This document shows positions 1 through 33,100 of a stretch of 64,000 nt of DNA, one piece after another. The notes beneath the pieces were generated by a model. That model saw nothing but the letters and a program-made list of their open reading frames with translations. It did no database searches and was not told the DNA's origin. The position numbers and the translations under genes are program-made. The stretch is from Pagrus major. Its lineage: Eukaryota; Chordata; Actinopteri; Spariformes; Sparidae. Positions within the stretch are counted from its first letter, which is position 1. Each line of letters opens with the position of its first letter. The stretch lies in the NCBI RefSeq assembly GCF_040436345.1, contig NC_133215.1, positions 19,971,306-20,035,305 of the forward strand, in the 5' to 3' direction.

Positions 1-2161
1 AGGCTTCTGCTGCTCTGATTGGTCAGCTCTCACAGGCCTGAGCAGGACCTGCCCACCCCCTCACCTCTCCCTGTGGTTTAGCAACCAACCGTGCAGTCCT
101 CCATGGATTGAGTGTTTGGATACTTTCACAGTATTAACAGTATAAGGCACCTAGACCTGCTTTCTAATCAAATTGACTTTCTACTACATGGGACCTTTAA
201 GTCCTGGATGTTACACATCAAGCTTGGGATCACAGGCACTGAAGATGTATGTTGCAAAAACTTCCTATGACCTCACCCTAAAGGTCAAACTACAGGCTGT
301 TAGGACAAGCCGGCATCCATTAAGTAGTCCCGTATACATCCTGATAAAGTGTTTACCTCATACACACTTCTGTTGTACTAAGCTGCTATCTCCCTTGTTA
401 CTTTGAAAGAGGCTTACTCTGCTCCTCTGACCTCCAACATAAAGGCAGCTTTCAGTCAGAGGGCTGCGACTAAGATTTCATTTCACTGTTCTTGGTAAGC
501 TGTTGACTCTGCAGTGTGTGAAAACTCCTGGAGGTCGGCCATGTCTGAGATGGTAGACCTGACCTTCTTTGATCTTCAGCACAAAATCAATTAGATCACT
601 TATCTTGACTTATATACTCAGCGTGGATGCATGACTCAGTGTCTGTGAGAGTCAAATGTTTCCATTAACAGGGAAGTGCACACACACACATACACCATTA
701 CCATCATCCTGCTCATTCGCAGTAATGCGTTGTGAAGCTGCACAAACGAGGTTCCAACGTACTGTTGCACGCTGGCCAGGATTGTGAATGAAGGCTCAAC
801 ATTTCGTCATCACCATTATAAAGAGAATAATATGCAGCTGCATACCTGAATTAGGTTTTTAATAGGAGCCTAAATTCTGATAATGTTGCACGTGTTTAAA
901 AACATTTCATTATGCTGCCTCGTATTCTTCCCAAAAGACTACTTGAATGCTGCTTGCTTTTTCACATTAAATATTCTTTGTGCTGCGTGACATTTAAAGC
1001 AGCTATACCCAATATTTTTATAATAGCAGTGAACAAAATGACAACAATGTGACAATGTTAAATGATGAGCCCACAGAGAATAATCATACGAGCCTACAGA
1101 TCCCCAAAGCTTTACAGAAGCAGTTCAGCTCATTGTTAAGCTGAAACCAGCCTGACAATTTACTATTTTGGTTTACTCTCACTGCTCTCATAGAGCTGTT
1201 TCTGTCTGCAGCTTTTTTAGTGAAAATGTCTGGATTCACACCCAACACTAGACAGACACAATGGGACAAGCAAGCGGATGGAGCATTTAGCATCTAAAGA
1301 GATAGATATTTCTCTCTAGAGAGGTTGGTGGTGGCCAAAAGCAGAGCTATACGAATCTTAATAAATGATAATTGAACTGCATGATATGTAAATAAGCACT
1401 AATAAGTTAGCATTATCAACTTAAAATACGATGATATGTCAATGCTGTGCTAAATTCTGTCTCCTAGTGGCCAAAAAGGGCAGTAATTTTAGGTTAAAAT
1501 GACCTATGAAGGCTTTGTCCTACCTGAGGCAGCACATGCTCAAATCAAGTCAAGTCAGTTTTATTTATATTGCCTAAAATCACAAATCACAATGCCTCAG
1601 TGGGCTGTGCAATCTGTTCAGTGTATGACCAGCTGTCCTAAAGGCTCTGACACACCAGGCTGACGGTCAGCCATCAGGCATTGTGTCAGTGAGCCTCAGT
1701 GTCTTTAATCGGCATCGGACATCCCTTGTCGAAAGCTTCTGGGCTAATTGCAGTGCGGTTTCTCTTTAATTTTGCTTCTCTGCCTCTTGGCCGCTGCTTA
1801 ATCTTAACAATGGTTTGTATATCAGCAGAAAGGTATTTTCTTTCATGCAGGCACAGAAGCTACAAGCTTCATGGCTGCCGGCTGTTGTCTTTGCGGCATG
1901 TTCAACTGCAGCTCTTTGATTACGCAAAGGTTAACTGACATCTCAGTCAAAACAGTTGAAAATATGGAAACCTTTAAGGGCAACAAACAGCTCTGGAGTC
2001 ACATGGCATACAGCCACAGAGGAAGTCATGGTGCCAGGTTGTTACAATCATGAGGAGAAATGTGATGAAATGCTGCCTTTCTTGATATTTGATATGAAGT
2101 CTCTGACGTTACATTAACTCCATGTGACGTGACACTAACTGAACGTCTTGTATTCAATCAG
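1..2161 (+). other. mast1: upstream intron of mast1 (no exon found)
   Basis: The first visible mast1 exon opens at 2162 behind an AG acceptor, in the middle of the conserved MAST N-terminal domain, so this stretch should be the intron before it. I looked for the preceding MAST exon, whose conserved end lies just before the ATAQME segment, and did not see it. The short open frames here lack splice signals and recognisable protein character. Apart from a repeat fragment near 1540-1640 the sequence is AT-rich and unremarkable. Confidence 0.6.
1540..1640. repeat. teleost interspersed repeat fragment (TCAAGTCAGTTTTATTTATA type)
   Basis: The stretch holds a tandem 'caagtcaagtcag' followed by 'ttttatttatattgcc', an AATCACAAAT motif and 'gcctcagtgggct'. 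This order resembles one end of a very common teleost interspersed repeat. Only about 100 bases are recognisable, so it is a truncated copy. The resemblance is from memory; a RepeatMasker search with a fish library would settle the family. Confidence 0.5.
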
Positions 2162-23821
<21,660 letters not shown>

Positions 23822-24485
23822 CCCCATGGGGTCCCTAAATGGGACTTTAGTAGAAAAAAAAGATGCCTTTTTTGGAAGAACAATGCAACAGGAGTCAAGC
23901 ACTTACAAACAATGTACATTCCAGTTTCAGAGTATATGAAATGTTATTTATTGATTCCAATCATTGACTGATTCTAACTTAAAAGCAGGAGCAAAATAAT
24001 CTACTGTAAAGGTGTATTATCTCTTGATTTTCTATTATAAAGTATTTAATAAGAAGACTCTTAATGTAACGTGGAACACTTTATCAGATGTATATGTGTG
24101 TGGGTCTCCGTGAACGCATGTCATATGGTATGTACTGTACATGTATTATAGGTACAAGAAGGTCAAAAAGTGCTTTACCGATCAAAACATGCTGAATACT
24201 GTGAATACCAAATCCAGTCACTCTATTTTGTCTTTCAACCAGCCCTTTCTTCTTTTACTGCTTATCAACGAGACAATGAAACAGGCGGATGGACACTGTA
24301 ATATTTGCGTCAAACAACATGAATGGCATGCAGTCTCAGTTTAAAGAGAGCGACAAGATGATTAAGCTCATTTTGTTCTTCATGCAGCAGTTTACTGAGC
24401 TGATATGCCCAGTCAGACAAAGCAAAAGCAGGCACTCTGTCAGTGGATGTCACATCAGGCACTGTTTGGCTCTGTCTGTCGCAGG

Positions 24486-24489
<4 letters not shown>

Positions 24490-24579
<90 letters not shown>
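24490..24579. repeat. (GT)45 microsatellite
   Basis: An uninterrupted 90-base GT dinucleotide run about 670 bases after the mast1 stop codon, probably inside its 3' UTR. Apparent Cys-Val open frames across it are artefacts. It should be highly polymorphic and able to adopt Z-DNA. Confidence 0.98.
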
Positions 24580-24581
<2 letters not shown>

Positions 24582-25821
24582 GCCACCCTGGGTCTATTTC
24601 TGGTGGTTCTTGAAGGCTATGTCCTGCTGCAGAAGAAAGCAGGGTTGACAGAGCTCAGGCTCAGCGCTTATCTCCCCTTCGCAGGAGGGCTACCACAGCC
24701 CTTTTCTCCCTCCGACTGCAGCCTCCACACAAACACACACACGTACACACCCTCACATTGCCACAGGAGGCAGCAGCGTCAGCAGCTGATTTTCATGCAT
24801 TTAAATCCATACCCCTGTGGTCCATGGATGTGTTCGTGAGTGAGTGAGTTAAGAAATGTGGGGTGATTACACTCGGCACGATTGACTCAGCAAGGGTCAC
24901 AGCAGAAACCTAACTGGAAATGAACAGGAGCAGTTTGACTCCGGTAACACTTCTCAGCGCTCTGATACTTTATAAACAAGTCACACTGGCACAGAGATGA
25001 TTACTTATGTGGATGTAGTGTGTAAAAAAATAATTATAAGCACATATACAGTGAACCCATGTGTTGTTTTGAGCCAAAACAAGAGGAGCAGGCAGTCATG
25101 GATGTAGCATACTGTAATTTGTTAAAGGGCTCTATAGCTAAGGTAGGGTTTGTGGATATGGACATGGTACAGTATATCACAATGAACCTGTTACTGTAAA
25201 AACAGTGTCATCAAAATGATTGTTGTTACAGTACAAGCTAGGTAGTCAAGACTGATTCAAGAAAAGCTCACATTTTGCTATGTAACATACTGATAAAGGT
25301 GTTTGAATCAATCATCTCAGTCCTGAGAAGGACAAACAGGAAAACAACTTTCTTTTCTACCCACTGGTCGTATTCATCCTCAGTAGTTAATTCTTAATAG
25401 TGTACATAATCTTATGCAAACCATTTACAGCTGTGTGTGAGGATTGCTGTCACTAATACTGCTTCAAGTTGATTTACTGAGTTGGGGCAGAAAGTAGGGT
25501 TTAAACAATTTAATCCAGCTTTGATTTGATTATGCTTTCAAAGCTCCACAAATGTAAACTGATTCAACCAACAACAGCAACTGCACAACAAGGCTGAATT
25601 TCAACGTCTGACATTTATTTTCTAGTCCAAACGTTAGTCCCAAACAACAGCTTTAACTTGGTAAAAGTCCAAGTTTGCTCTTCAGCGTTTGCTGTCAGCT
25701 GTTTTGAAAAAAAAAAAAAACAATAAGCTGGATGTGGCTAAAAAACTATATAGAGCTACAAAGTTGAAAGTGCATTGTGTAGTATTGGCAATATACAATC
25801 TTTTTACATAACCAGTCCTTA

Positions 25822-26172
25822 AGGGTGCAATATGTAAACATTTCAGTTGAAAACATTCAAAAACTGAATAAATTGTCAACAGAATGTGAATAAATTAACA
25901 GTTTTGACTTCATGACATCATGTGTTGCCGAGATATCTACTGAAGTTAGCATGCTAACCAGCAAGCCCTGCCCCGTCCTGGTCCAAAGCTCCCCAACACT
26001 GCCCCAATGCTCCAAGCTCCCTGTCCGGACTGCTAGCTGCACAGCTAACTGAGCTAACTAGCTAACCACTGCTACAGCATGTGGCAGTTGGCGGTTACTC
26101 TGATAATATGCTGCCCCCTATTTGTTTGGAGAATGAATTCAACAGGTGGCCAATTCTTACATATTGCACCTT
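25822..26172. mobile_element. MITE-like element with ~17-base terminal inverted repeats and TA target duplication
   Basis: The left end 'agggtgcaatatgtaa' (from 25822) is the near-exact reverse complement of the right end 'ttacatattgcacctt' (to 26172), and both are flanked by TA. The 351-base interior has no ORF and contains 'gttagcatgctaacc'. The structure fits a non-autonomous element mobilised by a Tc1/mariner-type transposase; that assignment rests only on the TA duplication. Confidence 0.7.
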
Positions 26173-27106
26173 TAGGAGTCAATTGCATCACAATGTACAG
26201 GTGTACCTAATGAAGTGACCAGTGAGTCTATACTGATTGTAATCCATCCTCAAATCTAACAATGTTTAAGGGTCTAATAAGGATTTTAAAATCCCCATGC
26301 AGCACATGCATCAACCAGGTGTTTTTTTTTTTTTTGTAGATTTGACATTGTACTCTACTGCCCTCCAGTGGTTCAAAATATCCACTGTTAATGGTCATTT
26401 ATAACCCTTTAGTGTGAGAGTTTCTGTAAGGAAGCCCAGACCACCAAAATACTGCAGAATGGATGTTATCAGCCATACACGGGGTTACTGAATATGCATT
26501 TCTGTTTCTAATGACAAACTATTTGCAGTAATTATCAAATGAACACTTGAAACATGAATTTATTCCTATTCTGTTGTTGTGTTCTTCACGTGACTGTTAA
26601 TTATATCTTCTGGGATAGGGATTAACATTTTTGAAATACACTGTCTTATATATTCTACTGATAGGAGGGAATTATTTTATATCTTGATGTAATAAAGGAG
26701 TCATCAGGTCAGCTCTGATCACCTGTAAAGAAAAACTAACTGTAATGTAATCTTATTCAGCTGTTCTGCCCACTTTTAGGCCTTTTCCCAATCAGTGGTG
26801 TCTATACTAGTGTTACATGTCTGAGAATCTCTTCTTTTCTTTTTGTGATTGACAGAGAGAGTAGTATAAATGCACTTTATTTGGGAAAAGAAAATCTTCA
26901 TTTCGCTGGTATTGTTTGTAAGTTACTTTGAAGAAAAAGTAAATATACTGTATACAAATATGGATTCTACAAATGAACACAAAAGTCCAAGTATAAAAAC
27001 ATTCCACATTTCTCTGTTCACTGAACGTGTATTTATTTGTACCATGGGGCATTTTTGTTTGTGATAGATGTGATTCAAATGCAGACACCTGAAGTGCAGT
27101 ATGTGG

Positions 27107-27112
27107 AATAAA
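27107..27112 (+). terminator. mast1: candidate poly(A) signal (AATAAA) for mast1
   Basis: AATAAA about 3.3 kb after the stop codon, followed by T-rich sequence. It is one of several possible signals, and no transcript evidence is available. Confidence 0.3.
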
Positions 27113-28119
27113 ATTCTGATATTTGTTCCAAAACGTATCTCTCACTCTTTTTTTTTTTTTTTTTGACTCTTTAATACAAAAACAAATCTTGCAGCAATCC
27201 ATATAAAATCTTATCACTGTAATTAATTTTCTTGGCTACAGTTTACATGCAGGAAATCATACATAAAAGCAGAAAAAACACATCATAGAAGCTGTAACTG
27301 TAAGCTAACATTTATTGTGGCTGTATTCCCTTGAACCTTTCTTTTTCAGGACAGGTATCGTCCATTCTGGCTCACTTACATGGCTTTTTCACAGCCAGCG
27401 GATGTGCAAGAGGGGAAAACATGAAATAGAAAAGTTCAAGTTAACAGAGCTCTTTCACAGCGTTTAGACCTCCCAAAGACAAGTATAAGTAATAATAGGA
27501 TTTAGCTGCTGTGCTGCAACAATTGCTGTAATGAAGCCATCATAATGTTATTAGTAGCAGCTGTGCTTTTCCTGCTGTGACAAGCCAAATGCCTGCTGAG
27601 GAAGTACAAGTACAAAATCAACAGAATTTTAACAAGAAAAGAGAAACTGTGACTTATCCTCAAGAAAACATGTTCGTCAGATACAAAACATGAAAAACTG
27701 ACAGTTTGGACAAGTTTGACTTGCATTTTTATTGCACAAGTGAGGCATCCATAATGATATTTAGGGAATCATATAATTCATTATTTATTTAATTGTTTGA
27801 CTTTCTCATTGGGTCGTTACAAAAAAAAGTTTAAGAACCAGTGGCTTGGCACTTTCTGAGACAAATCAACCAGAGCAAGCAATGATGAATATACATCATT
27901 ACACATGTTTCCTGCTATAACAAAGCAAATTGTCACACGTGAAAAATGCTTGTGTGGATAAAATATTTGTAATGTATTACATATGTGTAGCACCTGTTAC
28001 TCATACATGTATCTATACCAATCAATATCAATGATCTCTTCACTATCATGTGATTTGTAGCCTAGTTTACAGATTATATAACTCCAGAAGAGTTAAAGTC
28101 TATTATACTAATACCATCC

Positions 28120-28361
28120 AATCAGCTTTCTCACAGCGATTACTTCAACCAATGGCGTTGCGTCAGGAAAAGACAACAGGAAGTAAATACCCTCTGATGT
28201 CAAAGGGAGATGCTAAAGCAGCAGCTGGTCGGTCGGGGAAGCAAAACCCGCTATGTGCTGGATTATCTTCTCAACAGTGTGTACAAATTAGCTCCTTTGT
28301 CTGTTGTATGGATGAACGCGTACCGTACTGGCATCAGCTGTGCTTTGTTGAAAGAGCGATG
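28120..28361 (+). promoter_or_regulatory. atg4d: probable atg4d promoter and non-coding first exon
   Basis: A CCAAT box (aaccaatggcgttgcgtcag, near 28148) and an ETS-type site (acaggaagt) precede GC-richer sequence. A good donor (gatg|gtgagt) closes a possible 5' UTR exon at 28361. A second donor (cag|gtacgt) occurs at 28563, so the exon boundary is uncertain. The coding exon begins behind an acceptor at 30147, which requires an upstream non-coding exon; this is the only promoter-like sequence in the interval. Confidence 0.5.
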
Positions 28362-29225
28362 GTGAGTCCGGCTTGAATGCTAGGTAGTGTAGCTAACGCC
28401 GGGAGCTAGCGTCTAAAATGCTAAAGTTAGCTAGCTTTGGTAAGCTAGCGTAGTACACTGAATTTATCCGTGAAGGACTGCGGTCGTGGGCGAAGAGAGG
28501 AAATCCCTGAAATGATTCAACCTACCACGAAGTACCGACCATCTTAACCGGCTTTTACAGCAGGTACGTCGTTGTTAGCTAGTGAATCTTTAATTTGAGC
28601 TGATATGTGTTTAAAGGAGGTACAGTTACGGCGGCCACTTGATTATCAGGCTAAGATTTTGTGTCAGAAGAAAAACATCTAGTTTTTTTATGTTACATTG
28701 ACGCCTCGAGAGCAGACAATGCACTGAAACTACTTAAGATGTTGGTCTGATGATTTGTCTGCCGTCCTGCGTCATAATAGTAGTGTCGTGACAGATACAT
28801 GTCTGCCCTGCAGTGAGTGATTGCATTAACCATATACGTGTTTAACAGCTTCATCTGCAATGATGACTTGTGACAGCCAGCATAATCAGATGCCTTTCAG
28901 AGAAAAAGCCCGCATGCCGGCTCTCAAATGATTATCACATGATGGGGGTTTTTTTTCACAGAAATGTTCCCATCAGTGCAATCAGTGACTACACACCATG
29001 TTACTGTTCCCTGTTGAAACTACGACTCATCAGTTTCATGACAGGCCGCAAAAGTCATTGGTTGTTTTTGTGCATTGTGAAACCAGTAGTTGACGATGGG
29101 TGACTTTAGTTAACACTGACTGTGTTGTATTTATTTATACTTTTCAGGAAGTGAGGACTAGTTTTTGTCTTACAGTCTGGATGTAGTACTGGTTTCCTTT
29201 ACACTGTAATAAGTCAAGGGTTTTC

Positions 29226-29320
29226 AATCAGGGCTGCAAGTAACAATTATTTTCATTTTTGATTAATTTGCAGACGAGCCTCTCGCTGAATTGATCATCT
29301 AGTCTGTGATGTGTGTGTTG
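29226..29320. repeat. ATTAATCGATTAATC-family repeat fragment
   Basis: 'gggctgcaagtaacaattat' followed by 'ttttgattaatttgcagacg' is the typical end of this family, here in the putative first intron of atg4d. Confidence 0.55.
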
Positions 29321-29739
29321 AAATACGCCATTTCGCAGTTTTGCAGAGTGCAAGTTGGCCTTTTCAAATGGCACTGCTTTTATTTGACCAACAAAGTCCA
29401 AACCTCAAACATAATGGGTGTAGTTTAACAGCCTACTATTTCCAAAGTCAAGAATGAACTTTCACATTCATCACAGTCTGGTTACTCTCATTCAAAAGCA
29501 GTACATTGTTATTCATGAACTATTCAGTTATTTGACTTTACAGCGCTGCTATCAACCCCCTCACAGTCTGCATCATCGGCAAGTAGTGCTTGCTCAGTTG
29601 TCACAAGATTTGAGGGTTTTGTGTAGCATGCACATCAGCACAGGATCTCGACAAGTTAATCTGTAACATCGTCTTCAACTTCACCTGTCACCGTCTCGGT
29701 GAATCCTAACTGAAATAACCTCATATCTTGCATCCTGAA

Positions 29740-29905
29740 GAGCATGAGATTCAACAACATAAACAAAGATGCTCTTTGCTTGCTGGAGGAGCCACTTGAC
29801 CACAGCTGGTCAAGTCAGTTTTGTCTATGTAGAGCTTCCTTAAGATATGTTAGCAGGGAGAAACCTCAGGAAGAGAGACAGAGGAGGATCCCCCCTGCAG
29901 GATGG
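29740..29905 (+). repeat. teleost interspersed repeat fragment
   Basis: 'gtcaagtcagttttgtctat' followed by 'gcagggagaaacctcaggaa' and 'gagacagaggaggatccccc' looks like two joined parts of the same family as the 1540-1640 fragment, with most of the middle deleted. Family assignment is from memory. Confidence 0.5.
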
Positions 29906-30158
29906 AGAGACAGGCAGTATATGTTCTACAGTAGGGAATGGTAAAGTGATTATGTGAAGAAACTGGAGTATTAGCCAATATTAGGTTTAAAAAAAAGGTA
30001 CAGACATGAGAAGATATTAAGTGTAATACGGTAGGTCAAAGAGTTTCAGGCAGAGTGTAAAGGTGCTTGGTTGAGAAGAAAAGTTGAACTTTTCAAAAGT
30101 CAATAATTTACTGGATTTCTGACTGTCTTTTTCTTTCCCCTGTCAGTTCTGTGTTGCA

Positions 30159-30185
30159 ATGAGGAGTAGCAGAGTCCAGCTCTGA
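30159..30185 (+). other. atg4d: upstream ORF in the atg4d 5' leader
   Basis: An ATG at 30159, inside the exon that starts at 30147, opens an eight-codon frame ending in TGA at 30183-30185, only 12 bases before the main ATG at 30198. It is out of frame with the protease and could dampen or regulate translation. Its use is inferred. Confidence 0.5.
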
Positions 30186-30197
30186 AGGCTCAGAGGG

Positions 30198-33100
30198 ATG
30201 AACTCCGTTTCCCCCAGCGCAGCACAGTACGTAGGGGGAGTGATGCAGGATGAGCTGGCGGACAGCCGGAGGCAGCAGCCCCCGGAGCGGCAGGGCAGCT
30301 TTGGTCTCCGGCCGCCGCAGACACCAGATCCCAGCAGAGAGACAATGGGAGAGCCTGACGAAATGGACAAACTGAAGGCCAAACTGATGTCAGCATGGAA
30401 TAATGTCAAATATGGTGTGTACTCAATTTCGAAGGAAGAGTGTGTTCTGAACGTCTGGCAAAGCCTCAGTCAGCCTTCGATAATTGCTACTTTGCCAACT
30501 TCCATTTTCCCTGCTCCTCTTTCTGTAGGTTGGACTGTTAAATCTAAAACATCCTTCAACAAGATCTCACCAGTCACTGTCCTGGGGCATTCCTATCTGC
30601 TCAACAGTGAAGGTAAGATCAAAATACACCAACACATCTTAAAAATCAAAAGTATCTGTCAGTAGATGCTGTGTTTCCGTTCTATAAAGAAAGATATCAT
30701 GAAGCAACAGACCGCAGGGGTTGTAGTGATGTGTGTTTTGGTTAACCATAGTTGGGCAAACCCTCTTCCTATGAAAAGATGATGGCTGTATGTCAGAGAA
30801 CATGACCCCTTTGCTTTTATTTCACACACATGTTAACAGATCTTTCTCATGTCAGATAAACATATTATGTAATTCACAAATAGCTGTTTGTTTGAATCAA
30901 CGCAGTGTGAGATTCCTCCCTCACATTCTTTTTCTTTTTTTCTCTGTCTCGCCCTCCCTCTCTTTCACCTCCTCTCAGACGAGGTGGACCGGTTCTGTCT
31001 GGCTTTCGTGTCCAGGATTTGGCTGACCTACAGGAGGGAGTTCCCTCAGCTCGAGGGCTCCACCTGGACCACAGACTGCGGCTGGGGCTGCATGCTGCGC
31101 AGTGGGCAGATGCTGCTGGCACAGGGGCTCCTGGTCCATTTGATGCCCAGAGGTTTGTATCTCTGCCAGTTACACAGTTCTGCTTTCACCCTTGTAATAT
31201 AAATATAGGTCAGTTTTAATCAAAATAGTGCTACATATCAGCCTATCTGAAGCATTTTAAAAAGCTGTTTGATCTTGTTTTTCCTATTTAGTGAAACAAA
31301 TCCAGTTATTACTCAGCAGTGTGACACATATTACAAGTACTTTTTTAAGTTGAACAGAATTAAGTGAGTAAGTTGTCTTGTGGCTGATAATTGGACAGAT
31401 CTGATCTCTCCCACTTTTTTTCTTTTCTTTTTTGGCCAATTTAATGTTTGCTTTTCAAAATATTTAAATCTAGTGCATCAACTTTAAATCTGGCCCCTAT
31501 TCATCTTTTCATCTCTCGGCCAAATTTCTGTGTTGCTCCCACTTTTTATATCTCTACTGCCAATTTTGATTTACTCTGTGTCACTCAGTTTATTGTACTC
31601 TTCCTCTCTCTCCTTTTGTCCTTTTTTCAATTATCTACTTCTAACACATTTTTCATGCTTCATTTCTGTTTTATTTCTGTTTCGTTTCTTTTCAGACAAT
31701 GTTTGTCTATCTCGGGGCTCCTTGTGTGCTGCTTCTCTCTTCTGTCCTGTCTCATTTGGTCTTTTTATTACATTTTGTCATTGTGTGCTCATGCTTATTA
31801 GTGTGGCCCTCATCATATCTCATATTCCCCAGATCTTTAGTTAGTCTTTTTTTATTTAAGTTAAGTTAGGTTTAGTTTAGTTTATTTAAGAAGAGACAAT
31901 TCATGTTGATAAAACATGGTAATACATGAGTAAAAATGGCAAAAGGCAGTTTTTCATCTGTAGTCTCCTGGCCAAGGTGTTTAAAAGGCTCCTAAAATAC
32001 TTGATTTCTAAGTGCAAGCCTTTTTGTGCTCTGTAGATTGGGCTTGGCCAGATGCTCAGCAGCTCACCGATGTGGACTTCGAGGTGTTTCGACCGCGCTC
32101 CCCAGCCCGGGCTGGAGGAGTCCCCATCCCATCCTTTGGCTCTCCACGAGGATCCAACGGCCCTGAAAAGCCTCTGCCGAGTGATCAACCACCCAGATGC
32201 AGCCAGAGAAAGAGACCGGAGTCTTCGAGGGAGGCCGAGCCCATCCACCACAGGCTGGTCACCTGGTTCGGGGATCAGCCCTCAGCACCATTTGGGATTC
32301 ATCAGCTGGTGGAAATTGGCAAAAGTTCAGGAAAGAAGGCTGGTGACTGGTATGGTCCCTCTATAGTGGCACACATCCTACGGTAAGGGCGTTTGGGTGG
32401 GGGTGGGGGGGAGTTGTATCAGCAAGGCTCTACTATTTCCTTAAATGATTTACACAGTTGACACACTTTGACTGAAGTCATGATGCATATCTTTCAGGAA
32501 AGCGGTGGCCAAAGCATCTGCAGTCCACAACCTGGCTGTATATGTGGCTCAGGATTGTACAGGTGAGATTAACAGACTTGTTGAATTTAAGTACTCGTTG
32601 TGAGAGTTCATTTCAGAGTGTTTGTTGCCTAGCTCCAACGTGCTCTTTGGAAATATGTCACCCAAAGAAGTCTTTTTTTCATGTATTTCTGTATGTGCAT
32701 ATTTTTCTCATCATGTTTCTGTGCACTGCAGTGTACAAAGAGGATGTGGTGCGTCTCTGTGACCTGTCGCTCAGCCAGATGCCCCCCGATCCGTCCAGCC
32801 AAGCCTGGAAGTCTGTCATCATACTGGTGCCTGTACGGCTGGGAGGGGAGGCCCTCAACCCGTCCTACATCGAATGTGTCAAGGTCTGAATATTACACCA
32901 TCCATCAGCCCCTCTAATGCTTCATGGAGTAATGTTTCCTAAAGAATAGTCTCACCTAACTCCTCTCTTATTTCTCTGAACTCATATTGAAATTTGTTTT
33001 GTTCATTTGCAGAACATCCTAAAGCTGGATTGTTGTATTGGAATCATTGGAGGCAAACCGAAGCATTCTCTTTACTTCGTTGGCTTTCAAGGTGAGAGCC

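Larger units (their letters stand above)
23822..28100 (+). other. mast1 3' UTR and mast1-atg4d intergenic region
   Basis: No further coding exon is supported. The 3' UTR end is not certain; candidate poly(A) signals lie at 26693-26698 and 27107-27112. The stretch includes a 90-base GT microsatellite (24490-24579), a MITE-like element (25822-26172) and a poly-T run near 27150-27163. The minus-strand open frames here look like chance. Confidence 0.6.

Noticed and set aside
24289..24839. Two overlapping plus-strand frames with long Cys-Val alternation
   Set aside because: They are translations of the GT microsatellite and flanks, not genes.
26813..27217. Minus-strand frame of 134 codons
   Set aside because: It is AT-rich with poly-Lys/Phe composition over a poly-T region and has no conserved segment.
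29454..29944. Short open frames in the atg4d first intron
   Set aside because: They overlap repeat fragments and lack matching splice sites or a recognisable product.
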